Shown piece after piece: positions 20,205-31,647 of a stretch of DNA of 64,000 nucleotides. The position numbers and the translations under genes were made by a program. The DNA lies in contig NC_092407.1 in NCBI RefSeq assembly GCF_009017415.1, positions 3,968,001 through 4,032,000 of the forward strand, in the 5' to 3' direction. Origin of the DNA: Aspergillus flavus (lineage: Eukaryota; Ascomycota; Eurotiomycetes; Eurotiales; Aspergillaceae). Below the pieces are notes generated by a model. It searched no databases. It was not told the origin of the DNA and saw nothing but the letters and a program-made list of their open reading frames with translations. Positions within the stretch are counted from its first letter, which is position 1; the number at the start of each line of letters is the position of its first letter.

Positions 20205-23056
20205 CTTCGTAATTGTAGAGGAAATTGCACTTTAGAATTGAGGTTTGCGAGTGTTGTTGGATGTTTGATCTCCTTGTGCGGGTAGAGGTAGCAATATATA
20301 CCCACGGCTACCATCATCTACAGAGCGCGGAAATCGATCATGCCAGGCCTCTAAGGAAATAGAAAGAAGACAATGCGCTCTTGGTGTTTGTCTGCCATGG
20401 CCGTGGCGTTCCATCCATCCCCAGCCTACTCGACATGGGATTCTAATCGACTCACCACCATACTCCAGGCAGGAGGGACTCTACAGAATGCAAGCATGTT
20501 TTCTCTTGTTCCCTTTGCGGCCATGCCGGTCGCATGAAACATACCCAGTCAGCGGCCTCCACGGACAATGTCCAAGTGTTCTGAAGACCATCACCAGCCA
20601 GCCATAGGCGCCTCTTTAATATCGACGTTGTAGCCCGCGTGGTAATAAGGTCGCTCAGCTCGCCGTGGCTTTCAAACATATATACTCATACGAACCATAG
20701 CCCCTCGAATCAGGCTAAGGATACTGCTGGGAGCCCTAATGTGCGAATGATGACTGCATTAGCCTCCTTGGCAATGCGACGCTATCATCCATTCTAGATT
20801 TAGACACAGCCACTTGTTCTTCGTGAGTTTCAGACCGCACGAGCCTCTTCGGGCCTCCCCGAGCGCGAACACACTGTCATGGTGCCCCCTTCCATCCCAT
20901 GCCCATGTTCCCTTCAAGGAACACGTGAGTCTCTCAAATATACTTACATAAAATCTGCTCCATGTAGCTTGGAATCTGGGAACCGGGGGAATCTAAACCC
21001 AAGACATCAATGGGAACAGTCCGGGTGACAAGCAAGAATAGAGGGGTAGGGAACTGTCTGGCTCTATTTTAGAACAAGAGCTAAGTCAAATGTGATCCGA
21101 GCATGCAGGGAACAGCTCTGCTACCTTTCCGACTAAGGTATAGACACAGAATAGTTGGCTGGATGGCAAGCTGAGAGGGTTGACAACCCACAGCAAGGCG
21201 GGGTACATTGGGCACTGAAGGTACTCGAAGCAGTACTCAAACAGGCATGGTGGCTCTCGAACGTAGTTTGACCAGCTGAAAGATGAGACCTGCGAGGTAG
21301 TTTAATCACTAGTGTCGCTCGTGCAGAACTTGACAGGACGTTGAAGAGTAACAAATCTGATTTTGATTGGACTTGTTCGCGGGCTGAGCGAATGGTTCGT
21401 TGGCGGCGCTCCGGCAATTCCGACGTGTTAGTCTAGAAAATTAAGCGTAGTCGAGGGCTGGCTGGAGCCAATGTTGCCAAGCATGTCAGTGACATGGGTC
21501 TAGATCTTCTTTGCTGAACATAATTCGAAATAGCAAACAAATAAGGGCTGCTCAAGAGTATAATCCCATTGTCCAGCAGTACTAAATTCTCGAGGCTGGC
21601 TTAGTATCTCGTCTCTGAATACCTGTGGTCTGGATGATTTTTCTAAACTATCTATATTGAATCCATCTTATTACCTGCTTGCACAACTTAATGAAAACAG
21701 TTGGTTGACTTTTTATCGTACGATTTCATCCAGACGAGTAGTTTGCTCTCACAGCGGGATTCCCCCATATAAGAGGCATATGGAATGATTCCATGCCCAG
21801 AATCTATCTTTCAGGTTCTGTAAAGGATAATAGAGATAAATATCCATAGGTAATGGCTACAATTTCTGTACCTATCTGAATAGGTCTGTGTGTTATTATC
21901 TTTTGCATAACCCCGGAGCGTTTCCCGCCTCAAATTTAGTGGATATTAGAGCTCCTCTGTATACTACGAGTACCTATCGGCTTACTCTACTCTTGTAGTC
22001 GATCGACAGGGGTTTGAAAGCGAACAAAAGTGAATGTTCAACGTTTGCTTGCATGCGATTGGATCCCAGATCCAGTTGAGCACCATAGCTGTGACTATAA
22101 CACCTTCCGAAGCCCCATTCTCATCACGAACGCAGATATAAATCTTCACAACTACTTGCCAAAATCTCTGGCTTTGTACTTCATGAGTGTAGTATCACCT
22201 TTAGTATTAGTAGCACTGGTGATATTCTGGAACATGCTGGTAAGTTTGCACTTTTTTATTGGTAAAGGGGTAAGTCCTAGCACAACTACTTATAGAATAA
22301 CGTTTATCTGTTTATACATGTCTTCCTAATGCTATTATATCATCTTACATCCTTGAGCACTGCAGAATATTATATATGAACTAAGTTTGGAAGACTATGG
22401 CCGATGGTTGAAAAGCCTTACTGTTTCAATATCGCATCATCTTGATCAAGAGTACATAATACCTATTAAGATCAGTATGCAAGCAGGGAGATACCCCCTT
22501 TTTCGAGTAAATCAATATAGTAGTTAGAAATGACTCAACTACGTATCGTGGAAGTCGGAAGTCGGAAGTCGGAACTCTGAAGGCATTGATAAGGATTTTT
22601 CCGACTCCAGTCCGTTAGTCTAGCCTCATAGGTAAAGTACATTGACACGTTGAAAGCCCGCATTTAATTTCTGAGAAAATACCTTCCGTGCCGACGTGAT
22701 CTTCTCGATTATGGTACATTATCTTTGAAACAGTTGGGATTCCGAGGTAAGACTACCGAGCAGCTGGACGGGATACGTTAGCAGCCAATCGGAAAACAAT
22801 ACAGACCTAACACGCCCCACTAGCCGAGGAAAAGCGATATCGGACCCACCACCCGCTTGAATCTGTGGGTCGGCATGCCGAGTCAGTAGAGCTAGGACTT
22901 CCCGAGTAATTCTAGAAGGGGTCATACTCCGCTGGCCAGTCATAGTAGGATTGATTATATTTATATATAGATAGTATGATCGCGCTTTTGAATATACTTG
23001 ATCCTGCATAGCACTCCAGTTAATTTGAATCTATAATCAACTTCACTATACTTCCA
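20205..23056. other. 2.9-kb stretch without recognisable genes
   Basis: Short open frames (20452-20679 minus, 21133-21417 minus, 22030-22329 plus, 22719-23009 minus) lack motifs and splice patterns. At 22556-22577 the heptamer GGAAGTC is repeated three times. The stretch is probably old transposon debris plus the P450 promoter. Confidence 0.35.
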
Positions 23057-24834
23057 ATGCCTATACGACAGTTCTATCTCCTGGGGGAGCCAGTCTCCTC
23101 TGCGAGGGAGATTGAGATCGAGTCTTCTCTCGATATTGCGGGACTTCAGCATCTGATCGCTGCTCACTTCGCGATTGTCGAGCCTAGTGGTTAGTCACTA
23201 TACCGTTTTCACCGTTTCTGTAACGATTTGCTCACACCAAACAGGCATCGGTTTCCAAGCCAACGACAACACGTTGAATGACATACCCGAAATCACTTCA
23301 AGCAACGGCCCGGTAGCAATCACAATCGACGGGAAAGAAGTCCGCGAACCACCTGGTCCCAAGGGTCTACCCATCGTTGGCAACTTCTTCGAAGTATACC
23401 CCGACCATCTAGGAAACCACCAACGTCTCTTCGAGCAATACGGCCCAATCATCAAGACCACTAGTCTCGGGCGTACAACATACCAAACCAACGATCCAGT
23501 CTTGTCATCCATTGTATTTGCTGAGTCTGATTTCTTCACCAAAAAGATCAACGAGGCACATCCCCTCTACGCACTTAAGCAGCCCAGCGCCGGTGTTTTC
23601 CTAGGCGACACCGAGACGCCAGAATGGAAGGTCGCGCACAAGTTCTTGCCTCCGGCTCTTGGCCCCAAGGCCGTCCGTCACTACGCGCCTACCATGCAGG
23701 AGACGGTCGAGGATGCCTTTAAGGTATTCGATGAGTTTGATAAGCAGGGCGAGGCGTGGAATGTTTACCAGTATATGTTGAAGCTGGGATCCCAGGCTGT
23801 TGGGAAACTTACGCTGGGTCTTGACTTTCAACATTTTACTTCTCCCGATGCTAATCTGCACGAGATGGTCAATCTGATTGCTGAGTTACTCTCGCTCAAC
23901 AAGAAGGTCACGTCCAAGGGTGACTGGTACGCCAAGTTGCCTTTCGGGGACCCACAGAAACTCAAGCAGATCAAAGTGCGCATTATAGAGATGGTCGAGG
24001 AATCTATTCGGTCGGCTGAGCGGGGAGGTGTCGTCGACCTCCCTCTCCAGGATGCGGCATTGCAGGCTTCTAACATGGTCGGTAAGTAGATCTCTCTCTT
24101 TGCGGTAGAAACCACGTTGTTGTTCATTCCACTTACCATGCACAGATTATGCGGTACGTGCCACCGATAACAAAGGCGAGAAGCTACCGAAGACAAGTCT
24201 TGTCTGGGCTCTTACCGTCGCAACTGGGGCTGGCTTCACAACCACCAGTTCCCTTCTTTCATGGCTTATTTACGGTCTTGTCACGTATCCCGATATGCAA
24301 GAAAGGCTTCTACAGGAACTGATCGACCATGACATCGACGAGAATACCCAACTTACAGCCGACATCACCGACCGTCTTACCTTCCTCGACAAGTATATCA
24401 AGGAGACACAACGTCGCCACAACCCAAGTTTCCAGCCGGGTCGAACAGCAAAGGTTGACCTCATTTTGCCGGGAGGGTACAAGATTCCCCAGGACTCGGT
24501 TATTATTCCCGCACTGCACCACATCCACAACAACCCCGAACTCTGGGATAACCCTCAAAAGTTTAATCCCGATAGATGGGATACCGAGGAGGTGAAGAAT
24601 AGACACAAGGCTGCGTACATACCTTTTGCCATGGGGCCGCGGATGTGTATTGGGTTCAACTTTGCCCTGCAGGAAATTAAGGTCTTCCTTCCTAAGCTGA
24701 TTTACCGGTACAAGTTTACTCGCGAGGGAGATGGCCACATTGAGTACGACCCCATGTTCCAGTTGATTCGGCCGAATAACTTGTATGTTCGGGCAGAGAG
24801 GAGAGTTAAGTGGCCACCGAAGACGGAGAACTAA
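23057..24834 (+). CDS. Cytochrome P450 with a conserved-looking N-terminal extension
   Basis: Exons 23057-23189, 23245-24081 and 24146-24834 give 552 aa. The haem loop FAMGPRMCIGF has the Cys ligand. KYIKETQRRH carries the K-helix ExxR, FNPDRW is the PERF-like motif, and VATGAGFTTTSS is the I-helix with an unusual AGFTT in place of AGxDT. Where most fungal P450s have a membrane anchor, this one begins MPIRQFYLLGEPVSSAREIE and runs about 85 polar residues before the proline hinge REPPGPKGLPIVGNFFE. The extension alternates beta-like and helical segments and has no hydrophobic helix, so the enzyme may be soluble or use an uncommon anchor. The substrate is unknown. Neighbouring genes do not suggest a pathway. 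The first ATG was chosen because the 55-nt intron after it has good borders and keeps the frame. Confidence 0.85.
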
Positions 24835-25061
24835 GCCTGTTCTCACCAGAGAACATAGACGGCAGCTATAAGGATGATAGATCGGCGTCATATCTTGTAT
24901 GTATATAGTCACATGTGTTTCTTCGATAGAATAGACAGCTTTGTTTTAGCTTCCTCGTTTGATTCTGAGCAGATAATATCGGTATATACTGTATCCTAAT
25001 GATCAAAGGGGTTTAAACTGCCTTCATCCGAAGCTACCCCCTCAAATCATTGCACAGCCAT

Positions 25062-26627
25062 TCATACAAGAATGAAACTTTGAGACTTCGGGGAAGCATT
25101 GGCCCAGATGCGTAGAAAGGCTCGCCCGAGTGCGATACGGGTACTGACACCATCTCTGGTGTCAACAATCATCAGGTCGACCACCGAGCCGATGAAGTGA
25201 GATTGGAACTTCATGGGCACCCCTTCACAGTCATAGCAGCAGACCTCGTTGACCTCATGACCATCAAAGCCCGTAAGACAAATAGCCCCAAGCGAAAGAG
25301 CCAAAGCATCGAAGAAAATCTCGGGGCTCGGATTTTGAAGATCAAAGAGCCTCCCATAGGCTATTGTCCTCGGGAATAACCAGCCTATAGAATCACCCAA
25401 CTCAGTCTGCAGCTCCATAGTTCCATTAGGGAAGTATCCACGCGATTGATGTGACAACACTGCTCGGACGCGTAGAGACTGGGTGTAAATATAAGCCATA
25501 CCAGCTTTTCCTATGTGTTCAAATCTTTTGGAGATATGATTGATTAGGAGATCGTGCTGCGCGTGATCGGGATGGAGTAAAACAAGCGCGTCGTTGAAAA
25601 AGTCATCGTATGATGGCCAGAGTTTGTGAAGCAATTCATCATACTGCTTCCATGTCCGGTCGGTTTCTAACTCGGGGTGGGGATCGCCTGGGTAACATCC
25701 AGCTTTGTATGCCATCACTGCAGAGAGCAGAGTACTAGATCTTGTTAGAAAAGATGGACCACTCCCTCCAGACTGATATCGAATGATCCGGGGCTTCCCA
25801 GTGTCGACGTCTGGAACCGCCCACATGGCCAATGGCCCAGCAAAATGATCTTTCAATCTAAGGATGGCTCCAGATTTAGGATACAGCAACTCAACCTCGC
25901 CTTGTGTTGCTGCCCATGACCATGACGGGAATATATTCTGTCGTCCATCTCTATGAAAGTATTGGCCACTCTGAGTCCTCCAAGGCAATGCCACGTAGAA
26001 GCCGCTGAACGGTAGGCCAAAGAATACTCGGAACCGAACATTGTATGCAGGATACCCGGAAAAGCGTATAAGATATCTGATTGGAACGTTAGTTCTCTTT
26101 TTGTGTAGGCCTCGAACGGTAATTCTCATGAGGTTGCAAGAATTCACCGAGGACAGGGTCTTCACCATCAGACAATTCTTTTCTTTATCAATCACCAATT
26201 CAATCACGACTCTATACTTTGGACCCAAGAATCTAATATCCAGAAATACAAACAAGTCTACAGTGAAATCCGGTTCAATCTTACGGTCCAAGTGAACGGG
26301 CTGCACCAACATACGGCACATCTCGCAATACAGCGACCGTTTTCGCAACTCACCAACAGTACCAAGTTGAAACTGCAAGCACCGAGGATGAGATGGATTC
26401 TCCGACAAGAATGGCCCAAGATAACATCGTACGATATGCCTCAGCCTCAGATGTCTGCACACCATACAGAGTGACCCCGCACATGTACTTGGACAGGTGG
26501 GACACTCCGAATGAAAAAGCCTTGAACGTGCTCCCGGGGACCAGGCCTTTATTTTTGAAACGTATCTCTTTTCTATCGAACCATTGTTGAGCCCATCTGT
26601 GACGGCCGAAGTCTCGCGCCAATACAT
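25062..26627 (-). CDS. HET-like protein lacking the core HET motif
   Basis: One long open frame of up to 521 aa, in a single exon as far as I can see. The start is unsure; the Met codon at 26468 (MVCRHLRLRHIV) is another candidate. The N-terminal part has paired cysteines (SECPTCPSTC, LYCEMCRM) and LGTVGELRKRS, like the region before HET domains. VFFGLPFSGFYVALPWR and FPSWSWAATQGEVELL match the stretch following the HET domain in many fungal proteins (WGLP...LLW, PSWSWAgw.G). Near the C-terminus ALGRAFLRIWANASPK resembles the common R.giGr.fi..W closing motif. The diagnostic core (Y..LSY.WG) is absent between these parts. HET proteins trigger cell death on non-self fusion; whether this one can is doubtful. 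It converges with the P450 gene (227 bp apart). An undetected intron or old deletion could explain the missing core. Confidence 0.6.
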   Translation of the reverse strand: MYWRETSAVTDGLNNGSIEKRYVSKIKAWSPGARSRLFHSECPTCPSTCAGSLCMVCRHLRLRHIVRCYLGPFLSENPSHPRCLQFQLGTVGELRKRSLYCEMCRMLVQPVHLDRKIEPDFTVDLFVFLDIRFLGPKYRVVIELVIDKEKNCLMVKTLSSVNSCNLMRITVRGLHKKRTNVPIRYLIRFSGYPAYNVRFRVFFGLPFSGFYVALPWRTQSGQYFHRDGRQNIFPSWSWAATQGEVELLYPKSGAILRLKDHFAGPLAMWAVPDVDTGKPRIIRYQSGGSGPSFLTRSSTLLSAVMAYKAGCYPGDPHPELETDRTWKQYDELLHKLWPSYDDFFNDALVLLHPDHAQHDLLINHISKRFEHIGKAGMAYIYTQSLRVRAVLSHQSRGYFPNGTMELQTELGDSIGWLFPRTIAYGRLFDLQNPSPEIFFDALALSLGAICLTGFDGHEVNEVCCYDCEGVPMKFQSHFIGSVVDLMIVDTRDGVSTRIALGRAFLRIWANASPKSQSFILV

Positions 26628-27202
26628 CGGCAGACCCCATCAAGCTTGCACAGGGTGAACATGGTTCATCTTGGGGTGAATTGGACTCATGGAACGGGTT
26701 ATGAGCCTGACGGCTCATTTGTCTCATGTTCCGGCTGTTAGCAGATTTCGATGCAGATTATATAGAGAAAAGCAGTAATTGATGAGAAGAAATAAGCTTA
26801 AGACAGAGCGTACGGTTTATTGCAATGGGTGGGGTGCAGAAGCCTCTATTCCATCCCGCGGGGGTGCCCACATACCGTGACCTCTTCCGGACTGCATGGT
26901 CTTAACCTCCTACTACTTGACCTTGATATTCTGGAGCCCACCACAAAACGACTCTATAGGATTGTGGTGTAGTACTACCTTTCTTGTATTTGAATTGATT
27001 ATGCATACGGAAGTTATATGTATACGTTTGATAATGCTATGAAGGTACTCAGTTGAGATGTCTAGACTAGTATGTGTACAAGTCTACTGCATATAGCACT
27101 ATCACCAAAGCATTAACACACAATGGAACGACATTATAAAAGAGAAAAGAAAACCAATCTATGGTTCTGTCATTTACATATCTATTATATTCTACATGCG
27201 GC
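26628..27202. other. Intergenic
   Basis: No coding signal. It holds the upstream side of the HET-like gene and the 3' side of the carnitine acetyltransferase gene. Confidence 0.35.
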
Positions 27203-29355
27203 TTAAAGCTTGGCCTTCTCGGTCTGGGCGGCCAGGTCGGGCATCAGTAGATCCCGCAGGTCTGAGGCAGCCTCGTTCAAGTAGTAGCTCATGCGCTCAG
27301 CGCCGATGCGCTTGCAGACGATGTTGAAGTTGAGGCTGTACCAAACAGATTAGCATGCGGTGGTCAAATGGGGGAACCTGCTTGAAAGACTCACCTGTTC
27401 TCGTTGATCATGTATGCAATACCGAATCCATCGTCGATCACCTGACTCCATCCGTATCCGTTGAAGAATTCCGAACTCAGCTGGCTGGTCGAGAGGTACC
27501 ACGAGCTGCTGTAGCTGTATGCCGGGTCCTCGTACAAGGCCGGCAGCTTCTCACCCTCCTTGAGCACCTTCTTTAAACCAAACAGGTGGCGGTCGACACC
27601 GCGACCATCACTAGCCTCCGCGGTGTACTTGGAGTGGGAGGCCAGGGCGGTGCGGAAGAGGCGCACAACCTCCTCCCGGGGCACTGAGGGGTCGCTCTGG
27701 GCCTTGCAGAAGGCCACACTGTCGTCGGAAACGCTACGGATAGTCTCGGTACGGCCCTCCTGGAACTTACGAGTCGAAGCAGATTCGTAGGTCGGGCGGT
27801 TCTTGCCGTACATCTTGAAGTAGGCAAGCTGGATGATCATCTGCACATACGCATCCGGGCTGCACTTGAACTTCTTGATGAGACCCTTGCCGTAGCCCTG
27901 GTAGGCCTGCACCTTCAGCTCGTGTGCACTAATCTGCTGGCGGTGCTCCTTGGTGGCGGCGTCAATCGCCTCCAACACCTCGTCATTCAAGTGGAAGTTG
28001 ATGGGACGGGGATCGGACAGGCCAGAGCGGACGGGCTGCTCCGAAAGGTCGATTTTGTTGTTGAAGATGAGATTGTTCAGGTGGTCGTTGAGACGGCTGG
28101 TGGGGCTGCCATCCATCATGCTGTGTTCACCCATGAAACCAGCGGTACCGTTGTCGTTGATAATGAACTGCAAAGGCTTGTCGTACCAGCGGTTGGCGCC
28201 ATCGCCGTGCCAGTACTGGCGAGCCCGCTCCTCCAGGGTGACGGGGGTGGCATCGTCAAGACAGATCAGGAAGCCGCTAGACTCAATGTCACGCAGGGCC
28301 TGCTCGTTGGCCGGGTGGGCCGCAAGCAACTTCTTCCGGGCATCCGTCCAGAGGTCACGGTTCGCCGCGGTCAATGTACCGACTGCGGGCGACTTCTGGG
28401 CAATCTGGTAGATGCGCTCGAACTGCTTCTCCAGCTCCGACACGTTCAACGGCTTACCGTCTACGACCAGAGGTACCTTGAAGAACTGGTTCTTGCGCAC
28501 AACCACAATGTGCTGGTTCTCCTTAGCGGGGAACTTCTGAGGATAATCCGCACCGTCGGCGGGAATGCGGCAGCAATTGAACATGTACTCGAACGAGCTC
28601 ATCGCGATGGGCGCGGCGCGCATGTATTCTGGCTCCAGGGAGCCATCGTCCACCTGGCGTTTGAACTCGAGAGCCGCGGTCGCGACAGATGCGGCACGCT
28701 TGGCGGGGTTCCGACGAGCGCGGTCGTCCTTGTATGAGTAGAAGTAGGAAACGTAGGGAACCACCGGGTCGCGATAACCCAGGTATGCGGCGTGGTTCCA
28801 CCATTCAGTAAGCCAGTTCTTATTTTTGGGGTCCGCAGCACGGGCCAGAAGTCTTTCCTGCAGAGTTTGACCCTCGCCACCAGGGCGAACGAAGGCTTCT
28901 ACGGCCTTCTTGGTGTTCTCATATTCGGCTTCGGAAACCACCGCATGGACCGATTTCAGGTAGCGGCGGGCGGTTTCTTCAAGAGTGGGGACGGGCAAGC
29001 GAGGAAGGGAATCTTCAAATCTGAGCATCTTGCCCTTAGAGAGGTCTTCTACGTAGCCTTAACGATGTTAGAACCAAACGCATGAGACTGCCACATTTTG
29101 GAAATTCTCAACAATATGAACGTGGGGCATATGATTGAACTCACCCTCCGGGACAGACGAAGCCTTACGCCGAGGAGCCATAGTTGGTGCCTACATATGC
29201 CAGTTAACATGCCATTCGAATCCAATTCAGGGGCGTAGAAATGAGGTCAATTGCGCGAGCCATACCACAGCAGATCTAGCAAGAAGAGAGTTGGTAGGAG
29301 AGAGACGGGGCCGCGAAAGTGTGGAGAGACGGCTTCGAGCAGAAGCCGTAAACAT
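27203..29355 (-). CDS. acuJ: Carnitine O-acetyltransferase, mitochondrial and peroxisomal (AcuJ/Cat2 type)
   Basis: Exons 29355-29266, 29190-29145, 29057-27395 and 27335-27203 give 643 aa from the first ATG. A second ATG at 29181, inside exon 2, gives 610 aa. The enzyme moves acetyl groups between CoA and carnitine so that acetyl units can cross organelle membranes. EHSMMDGSPTS holds the catalytic His. The long form starts MFTASARSRLSTLSRPRL, rich in Arg and Ser without acids, a mitochondrial presequence. The short form starts MAPRRKASSVPEG. Both end in AKL, a type 1 peroxisomal signal. Exon 1 joins exactly to GCA CCA ACT ATG of exon 2. A. nidulans AcuJ and yeast Cat2 serve both organelles in this way; the cytosolic paralogue FacC is the alternative but should lack these signals. 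Two CCTCGG elements lie upstream. Confidence 0.9.
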
Positions 29356-30456
29356 CCCTCTGGACTGTGACGAGTGTCTAGTAGGGAAAGGGTGTGAGGT
29401 GGAAAGCTGAGTAGATTAGAGAATTGAGGATGTTGAAGCGACCGAGACTGGGCAGAATAGTTTAAAGTAGAGAAAGAAAAGGAAACAGGTGAACAGGAGC
29501 AAGAAAACAACCTCGGTTGGAAGGAGAAGTGTTTCGGCCGACCTTGGGGGGCGGTATGATACGGTACCACTAGGCCCTTTTAGTGGGGAGGGGCAGGCGA
29601 GCTCTACGGAGTTCTCCGTAATTTGAGGGGTAATACGGAAACCGGAGCGCGGAGCACGGAGCGCGGCGTATTGTAAGCGTGTCGACGTAATTCCCCCAGA
29701 CTTTCCTTGGGCCTCGGCACATGATCCATGTCCGACTCACGGCACGGCACACCGGTCAACCTCGAGATATTGAGTATATGCCTCCGGAGCCCTAATCGAA
29801 CGAGAATAGACCCCTGATTCGACGCTGGACGCCAAGAAGCATTCCACTCGCATGGAAGTGGCTCTCCAGTGTCCACTTCATCAGAATTCGTATCCCGTGA
29901 TATATATACTCCCCATGGAGTATACATAAAATCTTCCCGTTAACATGTGGGGTGACCTGCCGACATACCCATAATCATGTTCCCTGAGGACACATGCCCA
30001 TGAATAACTCATTAAGCTACCTACATAGAACCTCCCTTCATCCGTCCCGCTGATCCGATCTTGTCACCTGCCAACGGTCAGATGAACCTTGACGGTGAAT
30101 GACGTCTGATTGGCGCAGGCGGCGGAAGGACGGGCGGGAAGTTTAATAAGAGTACCTACTATAATACTGGCATGGATGGGCATCTCTCGGACGAAGCAGT
30201 ATATTGCAATTGATTCGTAATCGTAGCTTGGACACATTAAATTGTATTAAATCCATTAACTCAAAGAAACAAGATACGTAGACAGGTAAATCATAGGAAT
30301 GATCAATTTGCTCCACGCCTCGCTAGAACAACATATACATCTAAAAGCCATGAACACAAAACAGAAACGATAGGAAACGCCCACCCAAACCTGAAAATTA
30401 ATCGGTAGACAAAAGCAAAAGAAAAGATGCACAAAGCATGAACACTCATTACAATA
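29356..30456. other. Intergenic, acuJ promoter side
   Basis: Apart from the two CCTCGG elements, the stretch has a cluster of CGGAG/GCGCGGAG units near 29640-29665 and pyrimidine-rich runs on the minus strand before the start codon. No gene is seen. Confidence 0.35.
29511..29717. promoter_or_regulatory. Two CCTCGG elements upstream of acuJ
   Basis: CCTCGG occurs at 29511-29516 and 29712-29717, about 155 and 355 bp before the first ATG of the carnitine acetyltransferase gene. This hexamer is the core site for FarA/FarB in A. nidulans, where acuJ is induced by fatty acids. A hexamer is common by chance, so use here is inferred. Confidence 0.4.
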
Positions 30457-31551
30457 TCATGATACCGTCTGGACCGGTGCAGCCGGCTGGGGTTCTTGAC
30501 TCTCCATGACCTTCGTCTTCTGTCGTGTGATCTGAATGCCGTTGCGGAGGTGCTCCAATTTTAACACGCCAGGACCTGTGCAGATCCGACCGGTCTGCAT
30601 CATGTTGCGGAGCCGTTTTCGTCGTGCTTCTCCACCACGCTCCTCGCCTCGACCAACGCCCTCGTCGACCCACTCAGTCCGTAGCACTTTAAAGCTCATC
30701 CCATCATGCGTTCCGTCCCAGGGACGCGACTTGAGGCCAAAAAGCACACTCGAATCATACCGTTCCAGCCGGGGCAGGATGAGAAGTATGATATGTAGGT
30801 CCTTGTCCGACGGAGGAACCGGCGGAACGCGAGGTCGATCGCCGTCTGGCAGCCCGACATCTTGGGCCGTCTTAGGCGCATGTTGATAGGCATCCTTGAT
30901 CTCCAAGTCAAGCATGTCAGTATCGACATCCTCACCCCACGCTCCGCGCATGAATCCCGAATGAATGGCCGCCGCAACAGGATCCGAATCGTCGGTGTAG
31001 ATGCCGGTACCCCAGAGCGCACGCCGAGCGCAGATCTCCTCGCGATGACTGGAGTCAATGCGGAAACGCGGGACTCGGATGGTAAAGGTGCAATTTTCCT
31101 TGCCTTCAAAGCGAGGGAGGGGAAGCGGGGTCGTTGTGTAGCCAAACTTGGCACTCTCCAAGGTAGCCTTCTCTGTAGGGACCCCAAGACGGGGAGCGTA
31201 TAAGGTTGACCCGAGATGATGTCGCGGGAGATGAGCCACGCTCGACAGAACGGGTTCAATAGTGACCACAGTCCTGGGTTCTCGCATCGGCGTCACCGCA
31301 GGCGGGTTGGCTGCAGCAGGGCGAGGCGTATGATGGTGGTGATGGTGATGGTGATGATGATGATGACCCATAGCCGTCGCCGCTGCATCGGCCTGCGTTG
31401 ACGCCCGGTGGAAGTAATTCAATGAAGAGACGGCACGATGGGCACCCAGCGCGCTTGTTTCTTCTTCGGGCTTATGGCGATGGTGATGATGGCTGCATGG
31501 CGTTGTTAGCATAGGGCTAATTGAGATGCGTGCGCGCGCGCGCGCGCGTGC

Positions 31552-31647
<96 letters not shown>

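Noticed and set aside
27922..28737. Long plus-strand frame of 271 codons inside acuJ
   Set aside because: Antisense shadow of a highly conserved coding exon with biased third positions.
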